Source: Dryococelus australis
Lineage: Eukaryota; Arthropoda; Insecta; Phasmatodea; Phasmatidae
Direction: 5' to 3'
DNA length: 64,000 nucleotides
NCBI GenBank assembly: GCA_029891345.1
Contig: CM057005.1
Coordinates: 64,854,760 to 64,918,759 of the forward strand
The stretch's first letter is position 1. Each line of letters begins with the position of its first letter. Shown in pieces: positions 46,120-57,181 of the stretch. Position numbers and translations under genes: made by a program. The notes under the pieces were generated by a model that saw only the letters and a list, made by a program, of their open reading frames with translations, did not search any database and was not told where the DNA came from.

Positions 46120-46715
46120 TCTGCTGTGCTAGACGGCATGAAGGTTCCTACTGTACGATAGCAGTTGGCATACTAGGATTTGACACACTCAACGGGTACG
46201 CAGTGTATGGTCCGTAGTAAATATGAACACCACCCGCACAGCTTCTGCAAGACAGTATCTCGTGTCTGCCTGTTAAAAATAAAACACTAGCAGATCATAA
46301 TGCTGCTATTCTACTGTTGACCGTTACATCAGTTTAATTTTTACTGAATTAATGTCATTCAATGTTCGAAGAAAATAATCTGAATGCGCGAAAAATGTTA
46401 CACAAATTTTGACGAACATTTTTAACAGTACTTCAAAGCCGCCGGAGTTAATATTATTCGTCTTTGTCGAATTTTGAAGCCCTTTGAATGCGTTTCAACC
46501 TCACGTAAGTTTAATCGAGATGTGTGTCCTTGCATTCATCAACTCCTTTCAAATAGTACCATCATTGAGCGTCCTATGCGCTCTGAAAATACAATGTGAT
46601 TGGCCAGGTACGAAAGCTGGCATGGAACCTATCGAGGAAAATAGGACAGGTGCTAGTATGAAATCTGGCAGTATGACAACAAATTCCATGGCGAGTGCCG
46701 CATTAGCTGATAGTC
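46120..46715. other. no gene recognised
   Basis: A 116-residue plus-strand frame (46484-46834) runs into the MITE-B copy and is not supported as a gene. No other feature was seen. Confidence 0.4.
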
Positions 46716-46721
46716 TCAATG

Positions 46722-47074
46722 TGCGGTTTCTTCACACTTTTAGAATCAGAACTTTGAAAAATCACCCCATGTATTACGTGGTTAGTTATATCCTTAATGC
46801 ACCATTTATCTCAAGCGTTTTATACTTTTGTTAACATGAAAGTATCTTATTTTTCGATAAATTGAAAAGTTTCACCTGTTTTTTTTATAAATTATATTTA
46901 ATTTTTTATAAATATGTTATTACAACTGAGTGCGCACGAATTCGGCCCGTTGGCCATTTGGTTTTATTTTCTAGACTTAGTTAAGTCTAGTTTGCACGAG
47001 GCGGTAAATATCCTGAATGTAGAACTTCAGCAAGGCTTCAGAAAAGTGTGAAATAAACGTGAATGGATTATATA
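46722..47074 (-). mobile_element. MITE-B copy
   Basis: It runs from CGGTTTCTTCACACTTTTAG to AAACGTGAATGGATTATA. Landmarks are GAAAAATCACCCCATGTATT, GAGTGCGCACGAATTCGG and TTTGCACGAGGCGG. Confidence 0.83.
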
Positions 47075-47131
47075 ATGGCCGATATGGCAGATTTTACACA
47101 GACTTTTGTACGGAGTCTGGTACTGTATAAT

Positions 47132-47425
47132 TAGAGACCTGCAAAATTCGCGTTATTATTTGGGGACACGTTAAACTTTAAACACGCGTACCTTTGCAAT
47201 ACGTTCGTCATTGGAGCATAATGTATCTGACACGTCCTGGGCAACTCTGCGCCAATAATTGAACACTTCACAATTGTGTTCCCCAATCACGTGCAATTCA
47301 ACCAGAAAGGGCGTGGCTTCACATCGGTGCAACAGCCAATGGAGAAACGACGCCGGCTCCAGTGCAGACAGTACTGTGAAGTTTAGTCTGATGCCGAATA
47401 ATAACGAGAATTTTGCACGTCTCTA
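47132..47425 (+). mobile_element. hAT-type MITE
   Basis: 294 bp with ends TAGAGACCTGCAAAATTCGC and GAGAATTTTGCACGTCTCTA. The near target duplication TGTATAAT/CGAATAAT has six of eight positions in common. It is the reverse orientation of the 18.6-kb copy and very similar to it, including the ATTGG/CCAAT boxes. Confidence 0.87.
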
Positions 47426-47463
47426 CGAATAATATCGTCGCCTGACACTTCCGCGTCCTTGTT

Positions 47464-47759
47464 TCGATACCTGCGAAATTTGCGTCATTTTTCTGCAACT
47501 GACTTAACTCCAAGTTGTTGTGCGCTCTACTGCCGTCCGTCAATTGCTGAGAGTATTTTGTGGCAAGACGTGAAAGACCCTCTTTAACCAATAGTAAGAG
47601 TTCAACGGTAGTGTGACCAATCGCTTACTTCGCAGTTACAGATAAATAACCTCGCATAATAGCTATAGACCAATGAAAACACGGATCGTGCTCAGATACA
47701 TATAGGACAATAAAATCTAGGTTGTTCCTAAATATTAACGCGAACTATGCAGGTATCTA
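47464..47759 (+). mobile_element. third hAT-like MITE family
   Basis: The ends are TCGATACCTGCGAAATTTGC and GCGAACTATGCAGGTATCTA, clearly related to the neighbouring family by their terminal repeat, but the interior is different. It contains three CCAAT boxes (AACCAATAG, GACCAATCG, GACCAATGA). No target duplication is evident. Confidence 0.7.
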
Positions 47760-48705
47760 CGTATTACGTTTACGTAAGTTATAGTCATTAGTCCACACGG
47801 CAATTTGGCACGTCCAGGGTTGGGAACAAAACGAGATTTATTATGGGAGAGCTTGCCACAGGCGAAATTTCCGCCGCCAGGTGCGCTGGTGTTCCAAAGA
47901 GATCACTTTTAAGCTGGTGGTGAATGGAGGAGTCATATTTATTTGTGAATAAAAGTTCGCGTTTGGTTCGAACTGTGATATATACTTGCCCTGGCCAAAA
48001 TTTTAAATACTAACTTTATTTGGTATCTGTTATTCACGCCCTTCAATGATTTTCTCAAAAATCAAAACAAAACTGCTTGATATTGAGCGTTCATAAGTAA
48101 GCCCTGCTTAAGATCTACGTGTATACGCATTGTGTACTCTTCTGCTTTGCGTAAAATTAACACTACATTGATTGAGAGGTGAAAGACGCGACATTTATCG
48201 GACAGTATCCCAAAAGTGACATAATACTACCACGGACTGGAGTTGGACGAAGGCCAGATTCCGTACCCCCGAGTGGGAAACGTGCATCGCGACTTGCTGA
48301 TGCAGTAACCACAAGGACTGGTTTACATGGCAGGGGCTGAGCAGAAATTTGACATCTAAAACTGTTGGTTCTAATTTTTCTTTTCTGCAGTATTTACAAT
48401 TTGAAAACAATTCTTAAATGTAACCTAAGATGTTAAGTTTAATTTGTGCGGAATACACAATTATGCGCAATAATTTTTATCTAAGTTATAATATTTTAAT
48501 TGATGCCTACTTACCTAGAATTATTAATTTTTCACTGACCGAAAGGTCTGTTCCACCAAACAAGTTGACTAGCTCTTCCCAGCACTTGTTTTTCGCATGT
48601 TTGTTGCTATACTTTTCGCACGCTAAATTCTAAACTGCTGGTTGGTTTTCAGTCTCCATGATAAAATGTTCAGTATAAAAGTTCTGTATTTGATCCATAT
48701 CGAAT
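47760..48705. other. spacer with MITE-A fragment
   Basis: The piece about 48083-48170 (GTAAGCCCTGCTTAAGATCT, GCGTAAAATTAACAC) is a MITE-A fragment in minus orientation. The rest is unrecognised. Confidence 0.5.
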
Positions 48706-48707
48706 AA

Positions 48708-48920
48708 TAATGAGGGAGTGAGTGAGTGAGTGAAGAGATTTGGGCAGCTCTTAACAGAGAGGCCTTGAGAGTCGATGAGGGTGATCGAAGTGAGTATGGA
48801 GCGGCGCCGGAATGAAGGGGCAGGGGGGAAAAGGGAGATCCCATCGACCAACAGCATCGTCCGGCACGATTCCCACTTGCGAAAATCCGGTGACCCGGCC
48901 GGGGATTGAACCCGGTTCAC
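48708..48920 (-). mobile_element. SINE family 1 copy, head truncated
   Basis: The body and tail match the other copies (GAGATTTGGGCAGCTCTTAA, GAGTCGATGAGGGTGA, GGCACGATTCCCAC). The B box survives on the minus strand (CCGGGTTCAATCCCC) but the A-box end is lost. The tail has GAGT repeats. Confidence 0.8.
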
Positions 48921-49045
48921 GTGGTGAATTGAATTACAATGTTAAGGTTCGAAACACTAAAAAATACTACACAGTAAATCTGTTTGACTAGGAGCGGTGC
49001 ACGAAGACGACAGGCTGCTCTCGCTTAGGCGACCAGTGCGCTACT

Positions 49046-50031
49046 TAAAGGCTATTCACAATAAAGTGAGCACTTTAGAAATAAACCTTGGATAAAAGTA
49101 ACTGCCCCTGCATGCATATACACTAATTGGGCACCTGTCCACAGTCTTTGCTCGGTTGTTGTCACCCCGTTAGAATCTCGTAGGGCCACCTCTTGCGGCA
49201 ATAACAGCAGCCGCCCTGTCTGGCATGCTCTCTACGAGTGTTTGCAGGACATCCACGGGGATTCGTCGCCATTCCTCTTACAACCATTCCATGAGTTAAG
49301 CAATGGATTTTGGCCGCGCCTGACGAGCCCTCACCCGGCGATCCAAATCGTCCCAAAGATGTTCTATAGGGTTGAGGTCGGGGCTCTGGGCGGGCCAGTC
49401 CAATCAGCGAACATTGTTATCGGCGTACCACTGCATAGTAGTCCTTGAAACATGGCACCTGGCATTGTCATCCTGGAAGTAACACGGGTCTATTCCATAA
49501 AAACGCCACAATGTTGGGAGCATTTCATTATCCAGAATGTTACAATAGGCCTCTGTGTTCGTGCTACCACGGACAAACACCAAAGGTCCTACGCCGAAGG
49601 CCGTGAAACACAAGTCAACTGACGTACTGAATTACCTATCTTCACGGGTGCCCAATTACTTTTTGGTAGATAGTGTATATTAATGGGCGCACTGAGTGAC
49701 ATTCGTCCAGTAAAGTTGTTAACAATGGATAGAAAGTAGTTCCATATCTTAACGTCGAATAAATGTGTTAAGTACAGTTACCATTTCTGTTAAGTTAAAA
49801 TTAATTCTTTCACTTTGTTTCTTAATGCATCTAAGTGTCAAAATGAGTAGATTTGTATAAAGTATTTACTTACTTAATAATTTCACAGTTTCATTTGACC
49901 GACGCATTAATAAAGCGATGAGGCCCATAGCAATGTTATTTTTACATAAGGCGGAGGAATACGAAACACGTATACAAGTAGATCTTAAGCAGGGCTTTCA
50001 AAAGTGTTCATTTTACCGTGAAATGCTTATA
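49046..50031 (+). mobile_element. MITE-A copy split by a Tc1 element
   Basis: The left part runs from TAAAGGCTATTCACAATAAA to CTGCCCCTGCATGCATA. The right part runs from TTAATGGGCGCACTGAGTG to TTTTACCGTGAAATGCTTATA. The parts are colinear with the family when the insert at 49121-49675 is removed. Confidence 0.9.
49121..49675 (-). mobile_element. Tc1-type transposon, internally deleted
   Basis: Inserted at TA (49119-49120 and 49676-49677). The right end, read inward, is CACTATCTACCAAAAAGTAA then TTGGGCACC. The left end is CACTAATTGGGCACC, lacking 14 bases of the same repeat. The minus-strand frame 49404-49613 keeps GVGPLVFVRGSTNTEAYCNI, then YFQDDNARCHVSRTT, the second catalytic-Asp region of Tc1 transposases, and remnants of the C-terminal end follow toward the left end. 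The N-terminal half is missing, so it is not autonomous. Confidence 0.92.
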
Positions 50032-50039
50032 CAATTGAA

Positions 50040-50305
50040 TAGCAGGTAAAATTTGATTTGAAGACGAATTCACATTTTTTAATTCGATAAATAGAACAAT
50101 TTTAGTGAGGTGATAATTACGAATGATGGATGGACGGACAATAGCTTGGTGGGCGGGTGATGGACTTGTGGACAGGTGATCCAGCGATGATAATGGACGA
50201 CGATAATTTTTGTGTTTCTTATTATCTTAATGCTGTAACACCTGCGTGCGACGGGGGTCAACAAATACGCGTCGCGTCTTTTGTTTCCAGTGCGAGGAAA
50301 ATATG
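50040..50305. other. no gene recognised
   Basis: Spacer between two MITE-A copies. It contains GATGG/GGACG-rich low-complexity sequence around 50120-50205. Confidence 0.4.
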
Positions 50306-50733
50306 TATTGGCTGTTCACGTTAAAATGGGCACTTTTGAAAGCCCTGCATAATATCTACATGAATGCACGTAGTGTATTCCTCCGCCTTATGTATAATTA
50401 ACATTGCTATGGGCCTCATCACTTTATTCGTGCGTCGGTCAAGTGAAACTGTAAAATTATTAGAAAAGGAAATACTTTAAAAATTATCAGATTTCTAATC
50501 TTCTACGCATTTAAAAAAAATCACAAAACGAAAAAAATAATTTTAATTTTAAAAAATTGTTACCTAACACTTTTTATTCAACGATAAGATACAGAACTGC
50601 TTTCCATCCATTGTTACCAACTTTGCTGGGCGCATGTCGCTTAGTGCGCCCATTAAAAAATATGCATGCAGGAGCAGCGACTTTTTTTCTAAGGTTCATT
50701 TATAGTGTGCTCTCTTTATCGAGAACAGCCTTT
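50306..50733 (-). mobile_element. MITE-A copy
   Basis: Full length, from TATTGGCTGTTCACGTTAAA to CTTTATCGAGAACAGCCTTT. Landmarks in reverse include TTTTTATTCAACGATAAGAT and CTGGGCGCATGTCGCTTAG. Confidence 0.87.
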
Positions 50734-50739
50734 GCTGGT

Positions 50740-52360
50740 TTGCCGTCGCCTTCCGTGGCATGAAAGTGAAAGGACAGCACAACAACCAGTAGCGGATCCA
50801 GGAACGAAATTTCCTTCGTGTAAAAAAAATTTCCGATCTTGGGCATGAAATCGAAACCCGAGGCATTCAGTCAGGCGTGCTTAACAGAGACCAGATGATC
50901 GTACCACACTAAAACTCCTTTTCTGTACACAGGCAAGTGTGTCGAATCTGAGAGCTTACCTAGTTTTGACCCCATCATTTTTTTGTACACTTTAGCGTGA
51001 CTTTATTCACTGTGCTTGCCGAGTGGAGGTTTGTGGGGTGTACACATAACAAGGCCATTAAAGGACACACAAGAGTATTAAATTATAAAAAGTAAATAAT
51101 TCTGTTCAGTATAAAGAATAAAATGACTGGCTTCAAAATTATAAATGAAAATCAAATAAAATGAGCTGAAAATTTGAAAAAGGCGGAAAAAATAAAAAGA
51201 ACATCCGCATAATTTTAAAAATTAAACACGACGAAGAATTAAAAGAAAATGAATTAAATTAAAACGAAACTATAAAACATGATGCAAAGTAAAACAAAGG
51301 AACTATGTTGGAACAATCTAAAATATTAGTAAACGACTTGAAAAGTTTCTTCAATTACTTGTATCGTAATTATTTTATACTTGAGGTAGAAGTCTGTATT
51401 TGTTGCTGATGTACCCAAATCTCACGTTTTTCTGCACCTCGCCCTGCAGTGATGTCGATGAGACCAGGAACTGATCTAACATTTTTGAGGTTGCAGGGCG
51501 GGGGATTTCACGTTATGCAAGTGCATGTCTATAATTTCCATTAGTGGAATGGGAGGGGTGCCACCGTCATTTTAATTTAAGGGAACACATTTTATTTAAT
51601 TAACATTATTATTTTTAACAATTCTTTTTTTCATTTTAGTTTTAAAAATTCAAAAGACAATTTAATGTCAATGTGGGAGAGGGAAGGATATGTTTGCTGT
51701 GACCCCCCTACGCCCCCCCCCCTCTCTTCTAAATAATTCCGCTGCAACGCCCACTTGTCGCGACTCTGTTGATCTTATCGCTCGAGGCTTGGAAACTTGG
51801 TAGAAATAGCCGAACTTAAGCAGAGGTGTAGGAACATGAGATAATGGAAGACTCCGCGACCCGTAATTCGCAGCAGATATGTCGCCGCAGCAAGCATTTT
51901 TCTTCAGCGGAAACTGCTCGCAGATACCGCCGCGCCGCGCCACTCTCTTAGAAAGGCTCGAGGCACTGTTTCGCATACGCATCTATTTTACATTTTTTTT
52001 TTTTTTTTTTTTTTGTTTTGCAGTTGAACACATTGCAGTAATATTTGAGAAGGAGATAAGAGGTTTGAACTTTCAGTGCCAGAGGCTGTGCGATCCGTCT
52101 TGGAATAACCCGGTCCTTAATTTGTAATTTTAAAAGGGAGGGAAAAAAATTTCTTTTTTTTTTTTTTCTTCAAGAAAGCGTATGCATCCAGTCTCTAAAT
52201 ACTGAAGTAACACTGTGTGATGTGCATGCATCGCATATGGGCCATTTTTGATCCTTTCGACAAAACTTAGAAAATAAATATAGCCATGTAATTAATACAC
52301 AAAGTGTGTATTTCACCGGACTCGAAAGTAAACGTCTAAAGATACAACATATATTTATTT
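50740..52360. other. no gene recognised; possible tRNA-like scrap
   Basis: On the minus strand about 50860-50905 a B-box-like GGGTTTCGATTTC is preceded by GTACGATCATCTGGTC, which is too weak to call a SINE. A CpG-rich patch lies at about 51840-51985, followed by a T-run. No gene is supported. Confidence 0.3.
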
Positions 52361-52681
52361 CCATGGTTGATATCAAAAGTGCTCACTTTATCATGAACAG
52401 CCTTTACCAAGGTTGGCTCTTGGAGGGCGAGCGACTCGCCTGTTCTCTGGCAGGCATTGCGAGAACTTGTGCGCTAGGTACCGGCCGACGACGGCATCAA
52501 GAGACATCAGCGCTCCAGGAGGTCAACTCTACAACTAACGTGGTGGCCGATGGCTGCAAAAGTGCTGCCTATCTGTCAAGTTTGGAACTGAAGACAGCCT
52601 ATTTCTCTGAGGAGTGTATGAGGGAGGTGTAGGGAGAGTGTTAACCATATCTGAGGAGAGGATGATGATGAGATGAAGAGG

Positions 52682-52739
52682 TCAGGGCAGGGGAGAGGGG
52701 TGATAGTGTATCAGGGCAGGGGAGAGGGGTGATAGTGTA
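52682..52739. repeat. 29-bp perfect tandem duplication
   Basis: The unit beginning TCAGGGCAGGGGAGAGGGG occurs at 52682-52710 and 52711-52739 without mismatch, in a GA-rich stretch. The piece 52362-52402 just upstream is a solitary MITE-A end. Confidence 0.95.
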
Positions 52740-52884
52740 TCAGACCTCAGGCGTAGATAACCCCTGCATGGCTTGTTGTGAAGAAGGATGGTAGAGGAGG
52801 TGGTGGGGGTGGGGGCAGGTGAAGGGGTTGGAGCATGCGGAGCTGAGTGTGGAGCTAGGTGTGGACCAATCACAGCACAGGATT

Positions 52885-52904
52885 AGCACCACAATTGTGG
52901 TGCT
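52885..52904. repeat. perfect 20-bp palindrome
   Basis: AGCACCACAATTGTGGTGCT is its own reverse complement. Nearby further GTGGTGCT copies (52909-52916) make a small cluster. It could be a protein-binding palindrome or chance in low-complexity sequence. Confidence 0.9.
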
Positions 52905-52929
52905 GTTTGTGGTGCTATTGTGCTGCTAA

Positions 52930-53370
52930 CTGAGGAGCAATGTGAAGTTAGGTGGCCCATCTTTTCAAGCGATTTCGGCCCTAGGTTAATCTTATGGGAC
53001 TACATCTGAAGGTCAAGGTAAAAAAAAGTAAGTTAGAACGGCCCTGTCCCTACTACTATTAACATGACGTATGTTTTAAACTAAACTCTTAAGGATGGAC
53101 CAAGTCCTTGAAAACAGAGGAAGGAAATGTATTTTCCTACGTAACGTAACAAAACGTTTGTTTCCAAGCTACAAATACGAGCACACTTTTTTATTGAGCA
53201 GAAATCAGAATTCCACGAATCATTGATATGTTAATTAGCCACAGTCATTAGTAAAATAATGAGTGCAAACCTTATATGAATCCCCTAAGAGTAATCAACT
53301 AAGGTTATTTCATGTGAGCGGTTATTCACAATTTCTGATTGCCATGGTAGGTTATATTTCACCCTATTAC
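52930..53370. other. no gene recognised
   Basis: Spacer. No open frame or repeat end was recognised. Confidence 0.4.
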
Positions 53371-53663
53371 TAGGGACCTGCTAAATTCGCGTTATATTTT
53401 GGCGTCAATCTAAAACTCAGAGTACTGTATATACATTTGAGCCAGCGTCGTTTCTCCATTGACTGTTGCTTAGATGTTAAGTCACGCCCATGATGAGTGA
53501 ATAGCCCATGATTGTGGCGCATTAATGAGAAGTGTTTCGTTATTGGCACAGAGTTACCCAGGGTGCTCCAAATAAATAAGACGAATGACAAACGTATTAC
53601 AAAGAAAAAATGTTTAAAGTTTAATATGTCTTCAAATAATAACGCGAATTTTGCAGGCTCCTA
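53371..53663 (-). mobile_element. hAT-type MITE
   Basis: 293 bp with ends TAGGGACCTGCTAAATTCGC and GCGAATTTTGCAGGCTCCTA. The body matches the 18.6-kb family in order. No clear 8-bp target duplication remains. Confidence 0.83.
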
Positions 53664-55217
53664 GTTGTGTGTTGTATTTTTCTGTTTATGATGCAGTTTT
53701 GCAGAGGACACGTTTTAGTAAGTATCTACCTGTTGGTGCTAGCAGATATTAAATTTGGCAAGTCTTGTTGGTGGTCACTTATCTGTTGGGTTTTACTTCT
53801 TCTCGTGTGTTCCACAGTGTAAGCCAGGCAAAGAACACGCATGTACACTAACTATTACAATTTTGATGTTACATTACACACGGCATTACAGTATAGTTTT
53901 CAAAAACTTAATTACACTTAAATCAGTGTTTAAATATAATTGCATTTTTAGATGGATGCGGCACTTTTATGCCAGTTGCCGCTGAAGAAGTGATCTTACA
54001 CCAGCTTGCTTAGTGTTATAGAACGCATTAGTAGGGACACCTGGATTTCGCGAAAAGTTTTCACGACCAGTTGCACTTCACAGAACTTTAGCTCAGACCC
54101 ACTTTCGTGATTGGACGGTTTCCGTGTTACACGTATTGTGTGTGTGTGCGCGCGCGAATCACATACTTACAGTATTGAAGTTACCTAATATTGATTGGCC
54201 AACCGAGAAGGAAAATATTTTCTCACAAAGACAAGTCTCTAATAAGGAAAATATAACCACTGGTACGGCCGTGGGGTATTGAAATATAGCATGTGCGGAA
54301 ATCTTTTCGCTAAATTCGGGTGTCGCTACGCATTAGTATAAAAATGGTCAAATATACGCAAACGAAGTTATAAATAAAAAAATAATCCTTATTTAAGTAC
54401 GTCCTGTTAATACGAAGTATGCATGAATGGATTTAAGGTGACAGTGCATGTTTATATTATCAGCGTAAGTACATCCAGACGACCACTCTCGTAAACAAAT
54501 TCTAATACTCATGAACACCTTGCTAAATTTGGACACACACTAACCATTTGCTACATAGATACATTGTCTTAAGTTTAGCTAGTCTAGTTCCCGAGACAAT
54601 ACCCTCTGCAAGATTAAGTATGTTATTCTAACTTGAATGACTTTCTCAGTTTCCATTCTCGTTGCATTTGTTCGTTTCTGCTGTGCAGCAAACTGGTAAA
54701 GCGACGGGAGGTTTGAACTGAGGGAGCGCGAGTGTAATTACGTAGTTGCCGGCGTACAGTGAGCCAAGCCACCGGAATATTCACACAGGCACGCGTAGTA
54801 GCCAAACGGAATAGCTTATCGAGTCTGGCAGATATTAGGGTGAGGCGGGCGAGTGCAGAGGGTAGGTTCTTATTGGCTATTCACGGTAAAGTGAGTATTT
54901 TTGAAAGCACTCTCGTTTGGCCTGTCAAAGAGAGTGGGGATCTCTCCAGACCTCCAGCATACGGAGTCAACCACTGCCAGCACGAGTCCAACCTATGATC
55001 GGACACCAGAGAGAATCTCATGGTGGGGCCAACCGATCGTCCCGTACCTATGCAGAAACTTGATAGCTCTCGTCACACACATCATACTTTTATCTTTATT
55101 AGCGCGCCATGAAAATATATGTTACGTTCAGACGAGTCGCCAATGGAAATTCTGTACGTGTTGAGCGTCTTGCGCGTAGAGGCGATGAGGCGAATGGCGA
55201 GTGAGCAATAGTCGGCC
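53664..55217. other. spacer; TG/CG microsatellite; MITE-A end
   Basis: A TGTGTGTGTGCGCGCGCG tract lies at about 54137-54156. A MITE-A terminal fragment (GGCTATTCACGGTAAAGTGA) lies at about 54875-54915. Short frames elsewhere are unsupported. Confidence 0.5.
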
Positions 55218-55220
55218 TTA

Positions 55221-55860
55221 GGCCGGTGTCATACAATGCGTTTTTGCCGCTGCGGATGAAACGCTCCGGTTTGACGGGATGGGCACAACACATTGTTGTA
55301 AATGAGAGGTGTCATATTAATTGTGCGGCGTTGTCGCACCGACCGGACATAACCGCATCGTGCTGCGGCAAGACGGGATAGCCGAACAACAGGAAGGGAA
55401 GCGAAACATCTTCATTTAAATGAGAGCTGTCGCTTTTGTCTGGTAGTTCCGGAGCGATTATGATAGCCTATTGTTTTAAAATACATATGCATATTTTGTA
55501 TTAATGTTTGATACTGATAAAATTTATTGACCACATACACGAGAAGCCAGATTTGGGACTAGAGTGCAGAAAGAGCGCGTAGATAAAAAGTGCGGAGAAA
55601 GAGCGTGGATCGGAATTGGGGGAAATATGTACGAGGTTTGGCTGCCTCCGCCTCAAGTACACACACCATTTTCAATTTTGACAACATTACTACACGGCAC
55701 CACCAACTGCTCACCCCACCATACGCACTGCTTGAAGAAATCTGCCAAGTTCTTGTCCCGCTATGCGTTTTGACGGGAACATTGTGACACCATGATGTCA
55801 TCTCGTCAAAACGCGTCCCGTTTAGCCGCAGCGGCAAAAACGCATAATGTGACACGAGCC
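55221..55860. mobile_element. PIF/Harbinger-like element, TTA TSD
   Basis: A 640-bp element flanked by TTA at 55218-55220 and 55861-55863. The inverted ends are strong: GGCCGGTGTCATACAATGCG and, inward from the right, GGCTCGTGTCACATTATGCG, both followed by TTTTTGCCGCTGCGG. An internal segment (about 55525-55640) reads in pieces like a MADF domain (FIDHIHEKPDL, then KKCGERAWIGIGGNM in another frame), which is the usual second protein of Harbinger elements. No nuclease was found. The MADF reading is tentative. Confidence 0.85.
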
Positions 55861-55863
55861 TTA

Positions 55864-56728
55864 GAGATCACGACTTTTGAGGTCTCCAACACGAAAAATA
55901 CCTGCAGGCGGGAACCCTCGAGATTAGGAGATGGTTTTGCAGTATTGCGCGAACACAAGTTATTTTTTGCTCATAGTGGTGGGTTATTCTGCTTCAAACT
56001 GTGCACACAGCAAGGATGCGGGTCTTCGGCTGCTTAAATTCCCTTCTGACGATAATAGATACGCTCTGTGGTCGCAGAACTGCTAACGGGATGAATGGAA
56101 ACCAACACCTTACTGCGTTAATGTAGTTCAAGTTACAAATTTACACAACATTTAAATTGTATGAGCAATGCTAACTCTGGGAACAAAACTGAGGGCGGTA
56201 CTATTTAATACAATGTGGCGTGCAGTTTTCTTTTCTTGTGTAGTATCTCATGTGTTAGGTCGCAAAGAAGTTATGCGAAGGGTTGTGGATTCAAACCTCG
56301 TCATTGTACACTTTTTTAATACTAAGGTATATCTATTGTCAACATTTTTGTATCAGACTGTGCAATACACATTTTTAAATTAATTAATATATTTATTAGC
56401 ATCCAATGTACATATATTCCTGGCACTAAGGGTATGATTTGTCATGAAAAGGACGTAATATATAAAATAAATAAATACATATAATATATATAAAATAACA
56501 TTGTTATGAAGCTAACAGTTTATAACTGTTTCTCCGACGATAACAGTATCAGTGCAGAAATTTTATTAGACAATAATATACAAAAATGTGGAGAGCTAAG
56601 TTGTTTTGATTGTCATGGGACAATGCAGAAGTTTAGTATCAGTTTTAAATTCTTTTTTACATGTCTATTCACTGTATTTTTTTATAGAATTTGGCAGGTT
56701 ATTTATTATTCTCATTCCTGAATAATAA
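55864..56728. other. no gene recognised
   Basis: AT-rich spacer. The 71-residue frames at 56168-56383 and 56506-56721 (+) show no family. Confidence 0.4.
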
Positions 56729-56729
56729 G

Positions 56730-56995
56730 TAGGGACGTGCAAAATTCGCGTTTTCTTACAGTGAGAGTATGGACTCCTCTGCCATATAAACAAATCAGCA
56801 TAGTCTGTGGTTTCAATGACTACTTCACTTTAATTACCTACCTGCTTGATCTCCTTAAAAGAGACAGGTCACTCCACCACTGAACCAATATTACTGGCTC
56901 AAGAGTTGTGTGCCAGAAATATTTCCTATCAATGACTAAGTCCGTCAAATGCACGGTAACTTGCAGTTCAGTCTGTCCTTAAATAATAACGAGAA
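56730..56995 (+). mobile_element. hAT-like MITE, right end eroded
   Basis: The left end TAGGGACGTGCAAAATTCGC is a clear match to the hAT-type terminal repeat. The right side has only TCCTTAAATAATAACGAGAA. The interior (GAGAGTATGGACTCCTCTGC) differs from the 18.6-kb family. Confidence 0.6.
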
Positions 56996-57181
56996 TAATA
57001 GTAATAAGGATTTAATGTGAATTTCTTGGTCCTGCAAAGATGTACATGCAATTTATCACACGTTCTGGTATTGTTACTATGAATGTAATTTTTATTAACT
57101 TTGAGTATATTTATTTTCCATATATAATAGTGTAGACCTACTGTGGTACATGTACAAACTAGGGAAAGTCATTATTAATCA

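Noticed and set aside
50820-50905. Possible minus-strand SINE head
   Set aside because: Only a weak B box is present and no body or target duplication is shared with other SINEs in the window.
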